From Arthrobacter sp. SW1 (GTDB taxonomy: Bacteria; Actinomycetota; Actinomycetes; Actinomycetales; Micrococcaceae): 64,000 bases of DNA. Location of the stretch: the NCBI RefSeq assembly GCF_001766675.1, contig NZ_MJLT01000034.1:186001-250000 (forward strand), written 5' to 3'. Within the stretch, counting starts at the first letter, position 1. Each line of letters opens with the position of its first letter. Positions 1-8,447 of this stretch are shown piece by piece. The translations under genes and the position numbers were made by a program. The notes under the pieces were generated by a model. That model saw only the letters and a program-made list of their open reading frames with translations, did not search any database and was not told where the DNA came from.

Positions 1-1
1 C

Positions 2-580
2 ACCACCCTCTTTACCGCGGGCTTTTGGTTCTGCGCGGTCACGCCGTACTTCGCGATCGCGACCTTCGCTGACGAAGTGCTCAAGCAGTTCGGCTTCGGA
101 GGCGGCTGGGCCGGCGGGGTCGGCCTGTCCGCACTCGCGGCGGCCGGCGTCGTCATCACGGTCCTCCTCATCGACAGGCTCGGGCGCCGGATCCTCACCG
201 TGCCGGGCCAGTGGATTTGCGCCGGCATCCTGCTGGTCATCGGAGTCTGGGCGGAAGCGCCGGCGATCCTCGTGCTCGCCTTGTTCCTCGCGTTCTCCTT
301 CTTCAACGCCGGCTACACCACGATGACCCAGGTCTATCCGGCAGAGGTGTTCCCGGGCCATCTCCGTGGGATCGGCATGGGCTTTGCAGCGGCCTTCAGC
401 CGCATCGGAGCAGCACTCGGCACCTTCGCCCTGCCGTGGGCGATCAGCAATTTCGGCATGGGTCCGAGCATGGTGGTTGCCGCCGCCGTCGCATTCCTCG
501 GTGCAGTCCTTTCGCAATGGCTCGCGCCGGAGACGAAGGGACGCACCCTCGCGGAGATCTCAGCAGACTTCTCCCACTGA
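2..580 (+). CDS. MFS transporter, sugar-porter type (C-terminal part)
   Basis: The gene is cut by the window start; an open frame runs from base 2 to a TGA at 578-580, giving about 192 residues. These are the last five or six membrane segments of a 12-helix major facilitator. The sequence carries the D-R-x-G-R-R loop motif (DRLGRRIL) and ends in PETKGRTL, a signature of the sugar/inositol-porter branch. By family it is a proton-linked importer of a sugar, polyol or aromatic acid; the substrate cannot be told from the C-terminal half. It converges on the HxlR gene, and a hairpin follows the stop. Confidence 0.85.
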   Translation, partial: TTLFTAGFWFCAVTPYFAIATFADEVLKQFGFGGGWAGGVGLSALAAAGVVITVLLIDRLGRRILTVPGQWICAGILLVIGVWAEAPAILVLALFLAFSFFNAGYTTMTQVYPAEVFPGHLRGIGMGFAAAFSRIGAALGTFALPWAISNFGMGPSMVVAAAVAFLGAVLSQWLAPETKGRTLAEISADFSH

Positions 581-602
581 CGGGGCGCTGACTGACACCG
601 GG

Positions 603-631
603 CCTGGCGCTGACGTCGAGTCAGCGCCAGG
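603..631. terminator. Hairpin between convergent genes
   Basis: A perfect 12-bp stem (CCTGGCGCTGAC paired with GTCAGCGCCAGG) with a 5-nt loop lies between the transporter stop and the HxlR stop. There is no clear T-run, which is common for terminators in GC-rich actinobacteria. It could serve both strands. Confidence 0.6.
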
Positions 632-661
632 GCTTGGATCCTCCGGGTCGGTCGGCCGGAC

Positions 662-1027
662 TCAGGATGCCTGCGGCGCCTCGGTGACCTCGAGCCCTTG
701 GCTGCGCACGCGCTCGCGGCCCCATTCGCCGAGGGGAAGCAGGGCCTCGTTGAGGGAGGCGCCGGCGTCGGTCAATGAGTACTCCACCTTCGGCGGAACC
801 TCGGCGTATACCTGTCGGTGGATGAGGCCGTCTGCTTCCATTTCGCGCAGGTGCTGGGTGAGCATTTTCTCGCTGACGCCCGGAAGCGCGCGGCGGAGTT
901 CGGCGAAACGCCGGATGCCATGTGAGTGGAGTTCCCACAGGACCAGGCCCTTCCACTTGCCGCTCACGACGTCCAGCGCGGCGTCGATCCCGCAGATGTA
1001 CGGCCCGGTTCTTGGCGACTTGGCCAC
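662..1027 (-). CDS. HxlR family transcriptional regulator
   Basis: A 121-residue winged-helix protein of typical HxlR length. The N-terminal Cys (residue 12, in YICGIDAAL) followed by the V-x-G-K-W-K segment is the classic HxlR layout; in HypR, QorR and similar members this Cys senses electrophiles or disulfide stress. The helix-turn-helix spans roughly residues 40-75 (RFAELRRALPGVSEKMLTQHL). The start is GTG, with a purine-rich AAGGGGG upstream. It is divergent from an oxidoreductase across 81 bases that contain a strong dyad, so autoregulation and control of the neighbour are likely. The inducer is unknown. Confidence 0.9.
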   Translation of the reverse strand: MAKSPRTGPYICGIDAALDVVSGKWKGLVLWELHSHGIRRFAELRRALPGVSEKMLTQHLREMEADGLIHRQVYAEVPPKVEYSLTDAGASLNEALLPLGEWGRERVRSQGLEVTEAPQAS

Positions 1028-1038
1028 CCTGCCCCCTT

Positions 1039-1078
1039 ACTAATTGGTAAGTACCCCAGTAATTAGTGGGTACTTACC
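1039..1078. promoter_or_regulatory. Probable HxlR operator dyad
   Basis: The divergent intergenic region holds GGTAAGTACCC (1046-1056) and its exact inverse GGGTACTTACC (1068-1078). A second nested pair is ACTAATT (1039-1045) and AATTAGT (1061-1067). GTAC-containing dyads of this kind are typical HxlR-family operators. The position between hxlR and the oxidoreductase suggests both promoters are controlled here. Confidence 0.7.
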
Positions 1079-1108
1079 GAATAACCATGACTCCACCAGC
1101 ATGGAGGC

Positions 1109-2026
1109 ATGACACTCACCGCATCAAGCCCCGCATCCGTTACCGTGATCGGCCTCGGCCCCATGGGCCAAGCCATGACCCGCACCCTCCTCGACGCCGG
1201 CCACCCCGTGACGGTCTGGAACCGGACCCCTCGCCGTGCCGACGGCGTGGTGGCGGCCGGCGCCCGGCTGGCCGCCTCGCCGGAAGAGGCGCTGGAGGCA
1301 AGCGGACTCATCCTCCTCAGCCTGACCGACTACCAGGCCATGTACGACATCCTGGGCGGCGCAACGGCGTCGCTGCGCGGCCGGGCCCTCGTGAACCTCA
1401 GCTCAGACACGCCAGCCGCGACACGGGAAGCCGCTGACTGGGCACGCTCGCACGGAGCGTCCTTCCTGACCGGCGGAGTGATGGTTCCCGCCCCGATGAT
1501 CGGGACGGAGCGTGCCTACGCCTACTACAGCGGGGACGAAGAAGCCTTTGTCCCGCACCAGGAAACCCTGGCACGGATCGGCAGCCCCCGCTTCCTGGGA
1601 GCTGATCCCGGGCGGGCGCAGCTGATGTACCAGGCGCACCTGGACCTCTTCCTCACCACCTTGTCCGGCTTCGCGCACGCCACCGCGCTCGTGGGTTCGG
1701 CGGGCATCACCGCCGAAGACTTCCTGCCCGAGGTCCTCCAGCTCTTCCATGCCATCCCGGACATGATCGCCCCCGACGGGATCGGCAGGCTCGGCGCCCG
1801 CATCGACGCCGGCGAGCACCCGGGCGAAGGAAGCAACGTGATCATGATGGGCGCCACTGCGGACCACATCCTCGCAGCAAGCAGGAGCGTCGGAGTGGAC
1901 ACCGCCCTGCCCGCCGCCGTGCAGGAGCACTACCGCAAGGCGATCGCCGACGGCGGCGGCACGGACGGCTGGACCCGGATCATCAGCGGCATCAGCGCAC
2001 CGCGCTACGCCGCCGCCCGCAGCTAA
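1109..2026 (+). CDS. NAD(P)-dependent oxidoreductase, imine-reductase/beta-HAD family
   Basis: A 305-residue protein with an N-terminal Rossmann fold (GLGPMG at residues 15-20) and an N-R-T motif after beta-2 that favours NADPH. The helical C-terminal half matches 6-phosphogluconate-dehydrogenase-like reductases, and most closely imine reductases. Tyr174, in AQLMYQAHLDLF, falls where imine reductases carry their catalytic Asp or Tyr; the Lys of classic beta-hydroxyacid dehydrogenases is not evident. A GGAGG lies just before the ATG. It is divergent from the HxlR regulator. The physiological substrate is unknown; imine or beta-hydroxyacid reduction is inferred. Confidence 0.8.
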   Translation: MTLTASSPASVTVIGLGPMGQAMTRTLLDAGHPVTVWNRTPRRADGVVAAGARLAASPEEALEASGLILLSLTDYQAMYDILGGATASLRGRALVNLSSDTPAATREAADWARSHGASFLTGGVMVPAPMIGTERAYAYYSGDEEAFVPHQETLARIGSPRFLGADPGRAQLMYQAHLDLFLTTLSGFAHATALVGSAGITAEDFLPEVLQLFHAIPDMIAPDGIGRLGARIDAGEHPGEGSNVIMMGATADHILAASRSVGVDTALPAAVQEHYRKAIADGGGTDGWTRIISGISAPRYAAARS

Positions 2027-2037
2027 TCCAGCCAAGG

Positions 2038-3744
2038 CTAATCCAGCAGCCCGTCCGTGTACTGCAGCGCGATCCACAGCTCGGCCCGGGCGTTGGCGTC
2101 GTTGAGGTCCAGGCCCAGCAATTCGCCCAGCTGCCCGATCTGCCGACGGACGCTGTTGCGGTGCAGGCCCATGCGTTTGGCCGTACCGTCCCAGCTGCCG
2201 TTCTCGGCCAGCCAGCCGCGGAGGACAGCCAGCAGCGGGTCCCGCTTGCCGGCGTCGAGCCCCAACAAAGGCTCCAGCAGGCGGGAGGCGAGCATGGTCC
2301 CTGCCTCCCGCCCCAGCAGGCCCGTGACGCTCCAGCTGACCTCGTCCACCCTGGCGCTGCGCCCGCTGGACTGGACCCGGGCGCGCAGCGAGGAAGCGCG
2401 CTGGTACGCGGCGGGCAGGCCACCGAGCTCCGTGGCGTCCCCGATTACCAGCCGCCAGCCGAGTTTCTCGATCTCGGCCACCAGGGTGTCGTCCACTTTC
2501 AGGCGGGTGATTGCAGCGAATCCGTAGTCGGTGATTTCCACGAGCTTGGTGTCGAAGAGCCGCCGCCATTGCAGCAGCTCACGCACCGGGCTGTCCCCGG
2601 CTGGCCATTCGGGGGAATCAGCCTTGATGCCCTGCACCACGCGCACGGCAGCGGAACGGCTGGAGGACAGGCTTTGCGCCAGCAGGTCCTTGAGGCCGTT
2701 CACGTGGCGCGTGCTCCCGCTCTCCAAGCTGTCCGGATGCAGTAGCAGCGCCGTGGCCAGCTGGCTGGGCGCGAGCGATCCGCTGGTGCGCTGCCGGACC
2801 AGCAGCTCCAGCAGGCCCACCACCGACTGCACCACGCTGTTCTGCGCCGGGGTCAGGGCGTGGTCGGAGCCGAGGATGAGCGCGCCCAGGTTGGCGTCCT
2901 TGGTGCTGCGCAGCGGATGGCCGAACACCATGGCCGAGCCCGGCTGCTCGAAGCCGTCCATCTCCACGCGCGGACCGCTGCCGGAGAGCAGGCGTTGCAG
3001 CATCGGCTCCAGCAGTGAAAGGTCGACGCCGGAGCTGCCGCCGGCCGGGCCGACGGACGTTGCGGTGCCGCTCCCTGCCGTTCCGCTGATGCTCTGCGCC
3101 CGGGCGCGCACGCGGCCGTCCGCGCCGAACAGCTGGGCCCACACCGGAACCCGCTGGACGAGGGCGGCCAGTAGCTCGTGTTCGGGCCTGGGGGAGAGGA
3201 CGGCACGCATGAGCTGCCGGTTGATCTCCGCGAGCTGCCGGAAGGCCTTCGCGTTGTCCGATTCCAGAAGCTGCGAGAACTCCAGGCCGATCGCGGCGAA
3301 CGGTATGGATTCCGGGACCTCGATCAGGGTGAGGCCGTGGCGGCGGCAGGCATCGAGCAGGCCTTCGGGGACGTCGTCGAAATAGGGCCGCACGCCGAAG
3401 CCCAAGGCGCGCACCTTCGCGGCCACCAAGCGCCGGACGTAGGCGTCCAGCCGTTCCGGGGTGCCGCCGTCGCCGCGGAACGGCAGGCCCGCGGTCAGCA
3501 GGAATTCGCCCTCCGGAACATAGGGCGTGGGGTCTTCCAGCTCGCTGGGTTCCACCCAGCGCAGCGGTTCGGCGGCGGCTCCCTTGCCGGCGTCGTGCAG
3601 GATCCGCATCCCGGGCGGCAGGGTGGCGAGCAGCTGCTCCAGCGTGACGGCGCCGAGCGGGCCTTCCGGCGGCGCGGACACTGCGCCGGCGGAGTCTCCG
3701 GAAGCCCCGGCCGGGGCCGGTTCTTCGTGTGCATTACGTCTCAT
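2038..3744 (-). CDS. PucR family transcriptional regulator
   Basis: A 568-residue regulator. The N-terminal PucR sensor domain (about residues 33-150) contains the typical T-G-L-P-F and L-I-E-V-P segments. A GGDEF-like middle region follows, and the C-terminal PucR helix-turn-helix (about 500-545) has the family pattern N-G-S-W-D-x-T-A-K-R-M-G-L-H-R-N-S-V-R-R. PucR relatives control purine, amine or amino acid catabolism. It is divergent from the permease/oxidase pair, its probable target. A TATAGT box lies 8 bases before the ATG and no Shine-Dalgarno is visible, so the mRNA may be leaderless. Confidence 0.88.
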   Translation of the reverse strand: MRRNAHEEPAPAGASGDSAGAVSAPPEGPLGAVTLEQLLATLPPGMRILHDAGKGAAAEPLRWVEPSELEDPTPYVPEGEFLLTAGLPFRGDGGTPERLDAYVRRLVAAKVRALGFGVRPYFDDVPEGLLDACRRHGLTLIEVPESIPFAAIGLEFSQLLESDNAKAFRQLAEINRQLMRAVLSPRPEHELLAALVQRVPVWAQLFGADGRVRARAQSISGTAGSGTATSVGPAGGSSGVDLSLLEPMLQRLLSGSGPRVEMDGFEQPGSAMVFGHPLRSTKDANLGALILGSDHALTPAQNSVVQSVVGLLELLVRQRTSGSLAPSQLATALLLHPDSLESGSTRHVNGLKDLLAQSLSSSRSAAVRVVQGIKADSPEWPAGDSPVRELLQWRRLFDTKLVEITDYGFAAITRLKVDDTLVAEIEKLGWRLVIGDATELGGLPAAYQRASSLRARVQSSGRSARVDEVSWSVTGLLGREAGTMLASRLLEPLLGLDAGKRDPLLAVLRGWLAENGSWDGTAKRMGLHRNSVRRQIGQLGELLGLDLNDANARAELWIALQYTDGLLD

Positions 3745-3752
3745 GTAAGTTG

Positions 3753-3758
3753 ACTATA
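3753..3758 (-). promoter_or_regulatory. -10 box of pucR (leaderless arrangement)
   Basis: TATAGT on the minus strand lies 8 bases from the pucR ATG at 3744. The short distance implies transcription starts at or next to the start codon. Confidence 0.5.
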
Positions 3759-3772
3759 GGTCACTTTGCACC

Positions 3773-3796
3773 ATCTTGAGAGCTGGCTCACAAGAT
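3773..3796. promoter_or_regulatory. Possible PucR operator dyad
   Basis: ATCTTGAG (3773-3780) and CTCACAAGAT (3787-3796) form an inverted repeat with ATCTTG/CAAGAT outer arms 12 bases apart. It lies between the divergent pucR and permease genes, in the upstream promoter region of pucR. Binding is inferred from position only. Confidence 0.5.
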
Positions 3797-3841
3797 ACCG
3801 TTGACCAAGGAAATCGCACGCACTTCGAAGGGACGTCAACG

Positions 3842-5356
3842 GTGACTGTGTCCGCCCACCCCGCAACAAAGGCCGGCCGCCCCGGCCTCGGCGCACAGTT
3901 GCTGCGCCGCAAGCCCATCGGCCAGATGGTCCAGGAGGCCGGCAACGGCGAAGGCGGCACCGCGCTGCGCCGCAGCTTCGGCGTCTTCCAGCTGACCATG
4001 ATCAGCGTGGGTGCCACCCTCGGCACCGGCATCCTGGTGATCCTGGGCGAATCCGTGCCGCTGGCCGGCCCCGCCATCTGGATCTCCTTCGTGATCGCCG
4101 GCATCGCGGCCCTGCTGTCCGCCGTGTCCTACGCCGAAATGGCCGGACTCGTGCCGGTGGCCGGTTCCAGCTACTCCTACTCCTACGCCACCATGGGCGA
4201 AGGCATGGCCTGGATCTGCGGCTGGTGCCTGGTCCTCGAATACGCCGTTTCCGTGGCCGCCGTCGCGGTCGGAGCGGGCCAGTACGTCAACGAAACGCTC
4301 AACATCTTCGGCCTGGCCCTTCCGGATGCCCTGGCCGCACCTCCGGGCGAAGGCGGCGCGGTGAACCTCTCCGCCGTGGTGATCGTGGTCCTGGCCATGC
4401 TGCTGCTGGTCCGGGGTGCCAAGGAAAGTGCCTGGATCAACACCGCGATCGTTGCCGTGAAGGTGGGCATCCTGGTCTTCTTCTGCGCCGTGGCCTTCAC
4501 CGCCTTCAACGCCGGCAACTTCGAACCGCTCCTCCCGATGGGCGCCGCGGGCGTTTCCGCCGCCGCCTCCACCGTGTTCTTCTCCTACATCGGCTTCGAC
4601 GCCGCCTCCACCGCAGGCGAAGAAGCCCGGAACCCCAAGCGCGACCTGCCCCGCGCCATCATGCTGTCCATGCTGATCGTCACCACCATCTACGTCCTGG
4701 TGGCAGTGGCCGCCATCGGCGCCCGCCCCTGGAACTGGTTCGACGGCACGGAAGCCGCCCTGGTGCAGATCCTCGAAGAGACCACCCACCAGCCGTGGAT
4801 CGCCCTCGTGTTCGCCGTCGGCGCCGTCCTGGCCATCGCCTCGATCGTCCTCACCGTGCTCTACGGCCAGACCCGCATCCTGCTCTCCATGTCCCGCGAC
4901 GGCATGGTCCCGGGCATCTTCGGCCGCGTCTCCCGCCGCACCGGCACCCCGGTGGCCGGCACGCTGATCGTGGGCATCGCCGTCGCGCTCACTGCCGGAT
5001 TCGTGCCGCTCGGCGCGCTGGCGGACGCCACCAGCATCGGCACACTCTTCGCCTTCGCCCTGGTGAACGTCGCCGTCATCTACCTGCGCCGCAACCGCCC
5101 GGACCTCAAGCGCAACTTCCGCGTGCCGCTGTACCCCATCACTCCCATCCTGGGCACGCTGATGTGCGCCTACCTGATGGCCAACCTGGGCGTCGACACC
5201 TGGCTGACCTTCGGTGGCTGGATGCTGGTGGGTGCCGCCATCTACTTCGGCTACGGACGCCGACACTCGAAGGTAGCCGCCCTCAGCGAGCAGGACTACC
5301 GTGAACTATCCGCCGGGGTTCCCAACGACCCCGCAACCGCGAAGGCAGAACTCTGA
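3842..5356 (+). CDS. APC family amino acid/amine permease
   Basis: A 504-residue, 12-helix permease of the amino acid-polyamine-organocation superfamily. The first helix has the G-x-x-x-G-T-G-I signature (SVGATLGTGIL, about residues 55-65), and the loop after helix 8 has the usual YGQTRILLSMSRDG segment. I chose GTG 3842 because GAAGGGA lies upstream; an in-frame start at 3776 adds 22 residues without a ribosome site. Its TGA overlaps the ATG of the flavin oxidase by one base, so the two are translationally coupled. It likely imports the oxidase substrate. Confidence 0.85.
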   Translation: MTVSAHPATKAGRPGLGAQLLRRKPIGQMVQEAGNGEGGTALRRSFGVFQLTMISVGATLGTGILVILGESVPLAGPAIWISFVIAGIAALLSAVSYAEMAGLVPVAGSSYSYSYATMGEGMAWICGWCLVLEYAVSVAAVAVGAGQYVNETLNIFGLALPDALAAPPGEGGAVNLSAVVIVVLAMLLLVRGAKESAWINTAIVAVKVGILVFFCAVAFTAFNAGNFEPLLPMGAAGVSAAASTVFFSYIGFDAASTAGEEARNPKRDLPRAIMLSMLIVTTIYVLVAVAAIGARPWNWFDGTEAALVQILEETTHQPWIALVFAVGAVLAIASIVLTVLYGQTRILLSMSRDGMVPGIFGRVSRRTGTPVAGTLIVGIAVALTAGFVPLGALADATSIGTLFAFALVNVAVIYLRRNRPDLKRNFRVPLYPITPILGTLMCAYLMANLGVDTWLTFGGWMLVGAAIYFGYGRRHSKVAALSEQDYRELSAGVPNDPATAKAEL

Positions 5357-7089
5357 TGACCACCGCCACCGAATTGCCCGCAGCCGTTCCCTCGGACCTC
5401 CCTGGTGCCCCGGAGCAGGACGGCGCTGCGCCCATCACCATGCTGAACCCGGACTTTCCGTTCAGCTACGACCACTACCTGGAGAACCCGGCCGGCCTGG
5501 GCAGCATCCCGGAAGAGCTCCACGGCACGGAGGTGGCTGTGGTCGGCGCCGGCGTCTCCGGCCTGGTCACCGCTTACGAACTGATGAAGCTCGGCCTCAA
5601 GCCCGTGGTCTACGAGGCCGACCAGATCGGCGGACGCCTGCGCACCGCCTCCTTCCCGGCCGCGCCCGGCGTGGTGGCGGACCTCGGCGGCATGCGCTTC
5701 CCGGTCTCCAGCAAGGCGCTGTACCACTACATCGACAAGCTGGGCCTCGAAACCCAGGACTTCCCAAACCCGCTGGCACCGCCCACCTCCAGCACGGTGA
5801 TCGAGCTCAAAGGCGAGAAGTTCTACGCCGAAAAGGCCACGGACCTGCCGGAGTTCTTCCACGAAGTGGCAGATGCCTGGCGCGCCGCCCTGCGCGAAGA
5901 CGCCCGCTTCGAAGAGATGCAGGAAGCCATCAAGGCCCGGGACACCGCCCGGATCAAGGACTTGTGGAACGGGCTGCTGGAGGACTTCGATGAGGAGACC
6001 TTCTCCGGCTTCGTGGCCAAGAGCCGTGCCTTCAAGGAGGCCGGCTTCGCGCACCGTGAAGCCTTCGGCCAGGTGGGCTTCGGCACCGGCGGCTGGGACA
6101 CCGACTTCCCCAACTCCATCCTCGAAATCCTCCGCGTCGTGTACACCGACGCAGACGACCACCACCGCGGCATCGCCGGGGGAGCGCAGCGGCTGCCCGA
6201 GGCACTCTGGAACCACGCGCCGTCGGGCATGGTCCACTGGCCGGACGGCACCTCCCTGGCGTCCCTGCACTCCGGTTCGCCGCGCGGCGCCGTGGCGGCA
6301 ATCGCCCGCGTGAAGGACGACGACGGCGCCCCCACCTCCCGGATCGCCGTCACCGAACGCTGGGGCCGCACCACGGAATACGCCGCCGTCGTGACCACCT
6401 GCCAGTCCTGGCTGCTGTCCACCCGCATCAAGACCGAGGAAGCACTCTTCCCGGCCGAGCTGTGGACCGCGATCGAGCGCTCGCACTACATGCAGTCCTC
6501 CAAGACCTTCGTGATGGTGGACCGCCCGTTCTGGAAGGATCGCGACCCGAAGACCGGCCAGGAAGTCATGTCCATGACCCTGACCGACCGCCTCACCCGC
6601 GGCACCTACCTTCTGGACAACGGCCCGGACCAGCCCGCCGTCATCCTGCTCTCCTACACCTGGAACGACGACGCCCTGAAGTGGCTGAGCCTGGACGCCG
6701 AACAGCGCGCGGACCTCATGATCCACTCCCTGGAGCAGATCTACCCGGGCCTGGACATCCGCAGCCACATCGTGGGCCAGCCGATCACCGTGTCCTGGGA
6801 AGCCGACCCCAACTTCATGGGCGCCTTCAAGGCCAACCTGCCGGGCCACTACCGCTACCAGCAGCGCCTGTACACGCACTTCGAGCAGTCCGCACTGGCG
6901 CCGGAGCACCGTGGCATCTTCCTGGCCGGCGACGACGTCTCCTGGACGGCTGGCTGGGCCGAAGGCGCCGTCACGACGGGCCTGAACGCGGTGTGGGGCG
7001 TCGTGAACCACCTGGGCGGTGCGTCCGCTCCGGGCAACCCCGGCCCCGGCGAACTGCTTGCCGAGTACGGCCCGATCAGCCTGGACTAA
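5356..7089 (+). CDS. Flavin amine/L-amino acid oxidase, tryptophan 2-monooxygenase-like
   Basis: A 577-residue FAD enzyme. The dinucleotide-binding motif G-A-G-V-S-G lies near residues 63-68, followed by E-A-D-x-I-G-G-R-L-R and the L-G-G-M-R-F-P segment. The C-terminus has the flavin motif A-G-D-D-V-S-W-T-A-G-W-A-E-G-A and A-V-W-G-V-V. The GGMRFP and AGDD segments resemble the tryptophan, phenylalanine and lysine 2-monooxygenase branch more than simple monoamine oxidases. Members either oxidatively decarboxylate an amino acid to an amide or deaminate it. No amidase gene is adjacent, so the reaction is uncertain. It is coupled to the upstream permease and probably controlled by PucR. Confidence 0.82.
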   Translation: MTTATELPAAVPSDLPGAPEQDGAAPITMLNPDFPFSYDHYLENPAGLGSIPEELHGTEVAVVGAGVSGLVTAYELMKLGLKPVVYEADQIGGRLRTASFPAAPGVVADLGGMRFPVSSKALYHYIDKLGLETQDFPNPLAPPTSSTVIELKGEKFYAEKATDLPEFFHEVADAWRAALREDARFEEMQEAIKARDTARIKDLWNGLLEDFDEETFSGFVAKSRAFKEAGFAHREAFGQVGFGTGGWDTDFPNSILEILRVVYTDADDHHRGIAGGAQRLPEALWNHAPSGMVHWPDGTSLASLHSGSPRGAVAAIARVKDDDGAPTSRIAVTERWGRTTEYAAVVTTCQSWLLSTRIKTEEALFPAELWTAIERSHYMQSSKTFVMVDRPFWKDRDPKTGQEVMSMTLTDRLTRGTYLLDNGPDQPAVILLSYTWNDDALKWLSLDAEQRADLMIHSLEQIYPGLDIRSHIVGQPITVSWEADPNFMGAFKANLPGHYRYQQRLYTHFEQSALAPEHRGIFLAGDDVSWTAGWAEGAVTTGLNAVWGVVNHLGGASAPGNPGPGELLAEYGPISLD

Positions 7090-7093
7090 CCCC

Positions 7094-7166
7094 CGGTGGT
7101 TGAGCTTGTCGAAACCAGGCTTGTCGAACCCCCGGTGGTTGAGCCTGTCGAAACCAAGCTCAACCG
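7094..7166. repeat. Interspersed GGTTGAG-type repeats, two direct copies plus a partial inverted copy
   Basis: GGTTGAGCTTGTCGAAACC lies within 7094-7116, and a near copy (GAGCCTG variant) within 7133-7155. An inverted half element, AAGCTCAACCG, follows at 7156-7166. The same family recurs at 45418-45576 and 61018-61065. The inverted half supplies the TGA stop of the carbonic anhydrase-like gene. Confidence 0.8.
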
Positions 7167-7684
7167 CCGGCGTGCATGTCCCTGTGCGCCGCCGCGAGCT
7201 CCACGTAGTGCGCGGCGTTGTGCTTCACGCCCTCGAATTCCTCGTCACTGAGCTCCCGGCGAACCTTCGCCGGGACGCCGGCGACGAGCGAGCGGGGAGG
7301 GATGACCGTGCCTTCCAGGACGACGGCGCCAGCGGCCACGAGCGAGCCACTGCCGATCACCGCGCCGTTGAGGATGGTGGCGCTCATGCCAATGAGGCAG
7401 TCGTCTTCCACAGTGCATCCGTGCACGACGGCGGAGTGCCCCACACTGACGCGCTCGCCCACCGTGCAGGGGAAGCCGGGATCCGCGTGCAGCACCACGT
7501 TGTCCTGCAGGTTCGAGCCCGCGCCTACGCTGATGGCGGCGGTATCCGCGCGCACGGACACCCCGTAGAAGGCGCTGGCGTTTTCGCCCAGGCTGGCGTT
7601 GCCGATGATCGAGGCGCTGGGGGCCACGAAAGCCGTTTCATGGATCTCCGGGGTGTCCCCGGCGAAAGTGTAAATGGGAGCCAT
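7160..7684 (-). CDS. Gamma-class carbonic anhydrase family protein
   Basis: A 174-residue left-handed beta-helix protein with hexapeptide repeats. His66 (VVLHAD), His83 and His88 (VGHSAVVHG) match the zinc ligands of gamma carbonic anhydrases and of the YrdA/PaaY group. Family members trimerise, with metal sites at subunit interfaces; some hydrate CO2, while PaaY-like members hydrolyse thioesters. A TAAGCT box lies 7 bases before the ATG, suggesting a leaderless message. The stop codon lies in an interspersed repeat, so the C-terminus (HAGG) may have been set by repeat insertion. True CO2 hydration is unproven. Confidence 0.88.
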   Translation of the reverse strand: MAPIYTFAGDTPEIHETAFVAPSASIIGNASLGENASAFYGVSVRADTAAISVGAGSNLQDNVVLHADPGFPCTVGERVSVGHSAVVHGCTVEDDCLIGMSATILNGAVIGSGSLVAAGAVVLEGTVIPPRSLVAGVPAKVRRELSDEEFEGVKHNAAHYVELAAAHRDMHAGG

Positions 7685-7691
7685 GCTGGCA

Positions 7692-7697
7692 AGCTTA
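7692..7697 (-). promoter_or_regulatory. -10 box of the carbonic anhydrase-like gene
   Basis: TAAGCT on the minus strand, 7 bases from the ATG at 7684; consistent with a leaderless transcript. Confidence 0.45.
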
Positions 7698-7708
7698 ACG
7701 GAGCCCCT

Positions 7709-8410
7709 TCACTGGGGCGCCGGGCCCTGCGGATTGTGACCGGGGGTCCGCAGCACCAGGAACTGGTAGTGCTGCACCCACTGCCCGGCGCCGGGACCGG
7801 ACTCCGGGCCTTGGCCTTCCGGCCAGGTTTCGAAGTGCTCCACGGTGCCGTGCCTGCCGAAAATTTCCCGCACGGTGGCGTCGCTGCGGCGGCTGAAGAA
7901 GCGCCGCGGTTCGATGTCGTCCTCCGGGTTCAGCACCTCGTCATCCTCACCTGACCAGAGCCCGACGGCGAGCGGCGCACCCGGTGCGGTGACCCGCACG
8001 AGTTCGCTGACGACGTCGTCAATTGCTCTGTTAGGAACGTGCAGGAGGGTGCTCATCGTCCAGGCGGCCGGGAACGCGGCATCCGCAAACGGCAGGGCGC
8101 GGCCACTGGCCACGGAGGCGTCCAGGCCCTTGGTGCGGGCCAGCCGCACGCTTTCCTCCGAGAGGTCCACGCCGCAGTAGTGCAGCCCGGCCTGGACGAA
8201 GCCCAGGCCGTCCCAGCCGGATCCGCAGCCCAGTTCCAGCAGCGAATGGCGGTGCTCGGACTTGAGCAGCCGGGTGAACCATTCCCTGCAGGCCACCCGC
8301 CGGGAGGTCAGCGGCCGTGCGTCCCGGGCTGCGGCCTCACGGTTGTAGTACGCCGCGAGCTCGGCCTCGTGGTCGTTTTCAGGATCGCCGTGCCGGGCGT
8401 TTCCGTCCAT
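7709..8410 (-). CDS. Class I SAM-dependent methyltransferase
   Basis: A 233-residue methyltransferase. Motif I is L-L-E-L-G-C-G-S-G (about residues 58-66), followed by the acidic GVDLS at the end of beta-2 and a post-motif LPFADAAFPAAW segment. This is the Methyltransf_11 pattern used on small molecules. The substrate is not recognisable. TAGCCT lies exactly 6 bases before the ATG, predicting a leaderless transcript. It lies 24 bases upstream of the carbonic anhydrase-like gene on the same strand, but each has its own TANNNT box. Confidence 0.85.
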   Translation of the reverse strand: MDGNARHGDPENDHEAELAAYYNREAAARDARPLTSRRVACREWFTRLLKSEHRHSLLELGCGSGWDGLGFVQAGLHYCGVDLSEESVRLARTKGLDASVASGRALPFADAAFPAAWTMSTLLHVPNRAIDDVVSELVRVTAPGAPLAVGLWSGEDDEVLNPEDDIEPRRFFSRRSDATVREIFGRHGTVEHFETWPEGQGPESGPGAGQWVQHYQFLVLRTPGHNPQGPAPQ

Positions 8411-8416
8411 GTTCCA

Positions 8417-8422
8417 AGGCTA
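8417..8422 (-). promoter_or_regulatory. -10 box of the methyltransferase gene
   Basis: TAGCCT on the minus strand with a 6-base gap to the ATG at 8410. Confidence 0.5.
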
Positions 8423-8447
8423 GACCCGTTGCCGGTGAAGGGTGCTC

